Origin: Planctomycetota bacterium
GTDB lineage: Bacteria; Planctomycetota; Planctomycetia; Pirellulales; Pirellulaceae
Assembly (NCBI GenBank): GCA_016872775.1
Contig: VGZA01000009.1
Span: 1-64,000, forward strand
Direction of reading: 5' to 3'
DNA: 64,000 nucleotides
Shown: in pieces, positions 62,448-64,000 of the stretch
Layout: the number at the start of each line of letters is the position of its first letter
Numbering within the stretch: the first letter of the stretch is position 1
Notes under the pieces: model-generated
Seen by the model: only the letters and a program-made list of their open reading frames with translations
Database searches by the model: none
Told to the model about the DNA's origin: nothing
Program-made: the position numbers and the translations under genes

Positions 62448-63935
62448 TCAGGGATACCACTCGAATTCATCCCAGGGCCAAAGCGGTCGCGGAATCCGGG
62501 AATAGGGGTAATGCCAGAATTCGGGGGGAGCACATCCCGGCGCGCTGACGCTGATGATCTCCGCCGCCTGCCGTTCATAGACCGCGCGAAACCCGCAGGG
62601 ACTCTTGGCAACCACCACCGACGCGGCATAGGGATCGAACCCGGCAGCCTGGAACAGTTCCGGTGCGAAGTGAGGTCCCGAACGCGCTGTCACGATCACC
62701 TTCACCGGACCGATCTCCAGCACCGCCGAACGTCCCATGTCGATGGACAGATTGCGGCCAAGATGCCCGTTCAATACGAACCGGGCGTCAAACAGGCCGG
62801 CGACGCGCGCGTCGATCGGGATCGACTTGCCGAACCGCGTGTCGCGGACTCCGCCGATCGTTCCCTGGAACCGCTGGTCGATGCCAAGCCGTTCCGCCTC
62901 CGCCACGATCGGAGCCGCAACGACCGTCGTCAGCACGGGGCGAGGCCAGTCGTATTTGAGCAATTCCTCCAACAGCCAGACGCTGTCTCCGGGCGCTCCC
63001 GAAGTCGTCGCGTCGGCCGGGTCGCTCAACACCACCAGACCATGCGTTTGCTGCCGGGCTCGAGCGACCGCTTGATCCAACGGCACCAGATCCGAAAGAT
63101 ATTCGCGGCGGCGCGACCAGAGAGTATCGGCCAGTTCACGGGCCAGACTATCGGCTAGTTCGACCTGGCCGTCGGTGACGACCAGCGTGGCGGAGCCGAG
63201 ATCCGGAATGTCGAGCCAGGGCTGGACCGTGGCGATACCCGCCGTCAGCACGCCGGGCCGTTGCTCCAATTCCTCGAGGCGTATTTTGAGTTCATGGCTG
63301 ATCCCTGTCGGGGCCTGGGTATTGGCCCGTTCGACCGGATATACGGCGGGCACTTTGACGAAGGCCAATCGCGGCTGGGCGTTTTCCAGCAGGATGCGGC
63401 GGAGCAGTTCCGCGCCGCGCACGCCCGTTTCGAATACGTCGATATGCGGCGCGGTATGGTAAAGCACCAGGGCATCGGCGTTACGCGCCATGCGTTGCGT
63501 GATGTTGGCGTGCAGGTCGAGCGTTGCGACGAGCGGGATGGAGAGTCCAATTTTCTGGCGCACCCGTTCCAGGATTTCACCCTCGACGTCCGCGTGGCCG
63601 TCCGCCGACATGGCTCCATGCAGCGCCAACAAGACGGCGTCCAGCGGCAGCAGCGGTTCCAGATGCTCCATGAACGCGCGGGCGAGCCAATCGAAAGTCG
63701 ATTCGCTGGCAGGTCCGCTCGGCCAGGCCGGGAACCGCGCAATCCCAAGAATCTCAACGGCGATCGGCCACTTTCGTATCGCCTGAATGAACCCACCGAG
63801 TTCATTCGTGTGCTGCATCTGCTCGATGAGCCCTGGGCCGCTGACAATCCCGAAGGCCTCAAAGTCAGCGCGAGTCGTTGCCAACGGATTAAATGTATTC
63901 GTTTCTTGCCAGATCTGGCCGATGGCGATTCGCAT
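62448..63935 (-). CDS. M81-family metallopeptidase (MlrC-like)
   Basis: A 495-aa member of the M81 family, named for the microcystinase MlrC. The N-terminal domain starts MRIAIGQIWQETNTFNPLAT (ATG 63935) with ETNTFNP, the conserved peptidase signature. LLALHGAMSADGHADVEGEI carries DGHAD-type metal ligands, and VATLDLHANITQRMARNADA and LYHTAPHIDVFETGVRGAEL provide more (HxD, TxPHxD). The C-terminal domain includes VVLSDPADATTSGAPGDSVW (DNPG-like block) and FDPYAASVVVAKSPCGFRAV. The substrate is a peptide or peptide-like metabolite. No signal peptide is seen, so it is probably cytoplasmic. Convergent with the MFS gene, 46 bp apart. Confidence 0.9.
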   Translation of the reverse strand: MRIAIGQIWQETNTFNPLATTRADFEAFGIVSGPGLIEQMQHTNELGGFIQAIRKWPIAVEILGIARFPAWPSGPASESTFDWLARAFMEHLEPLLPLDAVLLALHGAMSADGHADVEGEILERVRQKIGLSIPLVATLDLHANITQRMARNADALVLYHTAPHIDVFETGVRGAELLRRILLENAQPRLAFVKVPAVYPVERANTQAPTGISHELKIRLEELEQRPGVLTAGIATVQPWLDIPDLGSATLVVTDGQVELADSLARELADTLWSRRREYLSDLVPLDQAVARARQQTHGLVVLSDPADATTSGAPGDSVWLLEELLKYDWPRPVLTTVVAAPIVAEAERLGIDQRFQGTIGGVRDTRFGKSIPIDARVAGLFDARFVLNGHLGRNLSIDMGRSAVLEIGPVKVIVTARSGPHFAPELFQAAGFDPYAASVVVAKSPCGFRAVYERQAAEIISVSAPGCAPPEFWHYPYSRIPRPLWPWDEFEWYP

Positions 63936-64000
63936 TTCTCGTACCCTTGACACTCTGGCGCACAAACGTGAGACTGGCCGCGTGGCCCCTTAACAGGGGT
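63936..64000. other. Upstream region of the M81 gene, end of window
   Basis: A short stretch with no gene; CCCCTTAACAGGGG near the end forms a small palindrome whose function is unknown. Confidence 0.3.

Overview
The window looks like a chromosome segment of a planctomycete, probably of the Pirellulales. The support is the gene families: two very large secreted proteins that pair a beta-propeller with HEAT-like repeats and a C-terminal CxxCH haem site, two CRTAC1 (FG-GAP plus ASPIC/UnbV) proteins, a DUF1598-type protein, two TAT-exported Gfo/Idh/MocA oxidoreductases, an M81 (MlrC) peptidase, membrane-anchored terpene-cyclase-fold repeat proteins, and high GC with poor Shine-Dalgarno sites at many genes. 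This assignment is inference from family content, not a database match.

Layout. 1-3.0 kb: the tail of a serine recombinase, a secreted PHP-domain hydrolase, then type VI secretion debris (a clpV relic with an internal deletion and an hcp gene with a one-base frameshift). 3.1-11.1 kb: a secreted amidohydrolase; a minus-strand ECF sigma / anti-sigma / secreted-protein operon with an ATGA overlap; rlmN; a secreted protein of unknown role with a clear intrinsic terminator; infA; a sugar-phosphate isomerase. 11.1-19.4 kb: a PVC-type cytochrome, an RluA-family pseudouridine synthase, a Gfo/Idh/MocA oxidoreductase, a sugar-binding lipoprotein and a terpene-cyclase-fold protein carrying CxxCH. 19.4-32.8 kb: a giant Lhr helicase, a PQQ-type propeller with two EF-hands, another oxidoreductase, and the two subunits of a propionyl/acetyl-CoA carboxylase (pccB-pccA) preceded by a broken phasin-like gene, then a double-cupin protein.

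32.8-39.4 kb is accessory DNA: degenerate sequence, a glycosidase-like propeller protein, and then a 4.0-kb segment (35159-39174) bounded by 49-bp inverted repeats that match at 47 of 49 positions. Inside are only two genes, both of lower GC than the surroundings: an unrecognised 281-aa protein and a 722-aa DUF262 plus HNH-nuclease protein of the GmrSD-like type. The segment lies next to the initiator tRNA-fMet gene. This is the best candidate for an undescribed, possibly anti-phage, mobile cassette.

39.7-64 kb returns to core planctomycete genes: an operon of one anchored terpene-cyclase-fold protein and two CRTAC1 proteins, an enolase-superfamily MenC-like enzyme, an IGHMBP2-like helicase, a second PVC-type cytochrome, DUF1598 and VWA proteins, a second anchored terpene-cyclase-fold protein, gene wreckage including a frameshifted WecG-like glycosyltransferase, then plsC-cdsA-MFS transporter and an M81 peptidase.

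A recurring structural theme is long inverted repeats and a shared motif family (GTGCCACGGGTG and AACGGGTTACGGGG) in gaps at the 3' ends of genes, most of them between convergent genes. The longest is a perfect 28-bp palindromic arm at 52995-53059. No rRNA, CRISPR array, intact insertion sequence or replication origin was seen.
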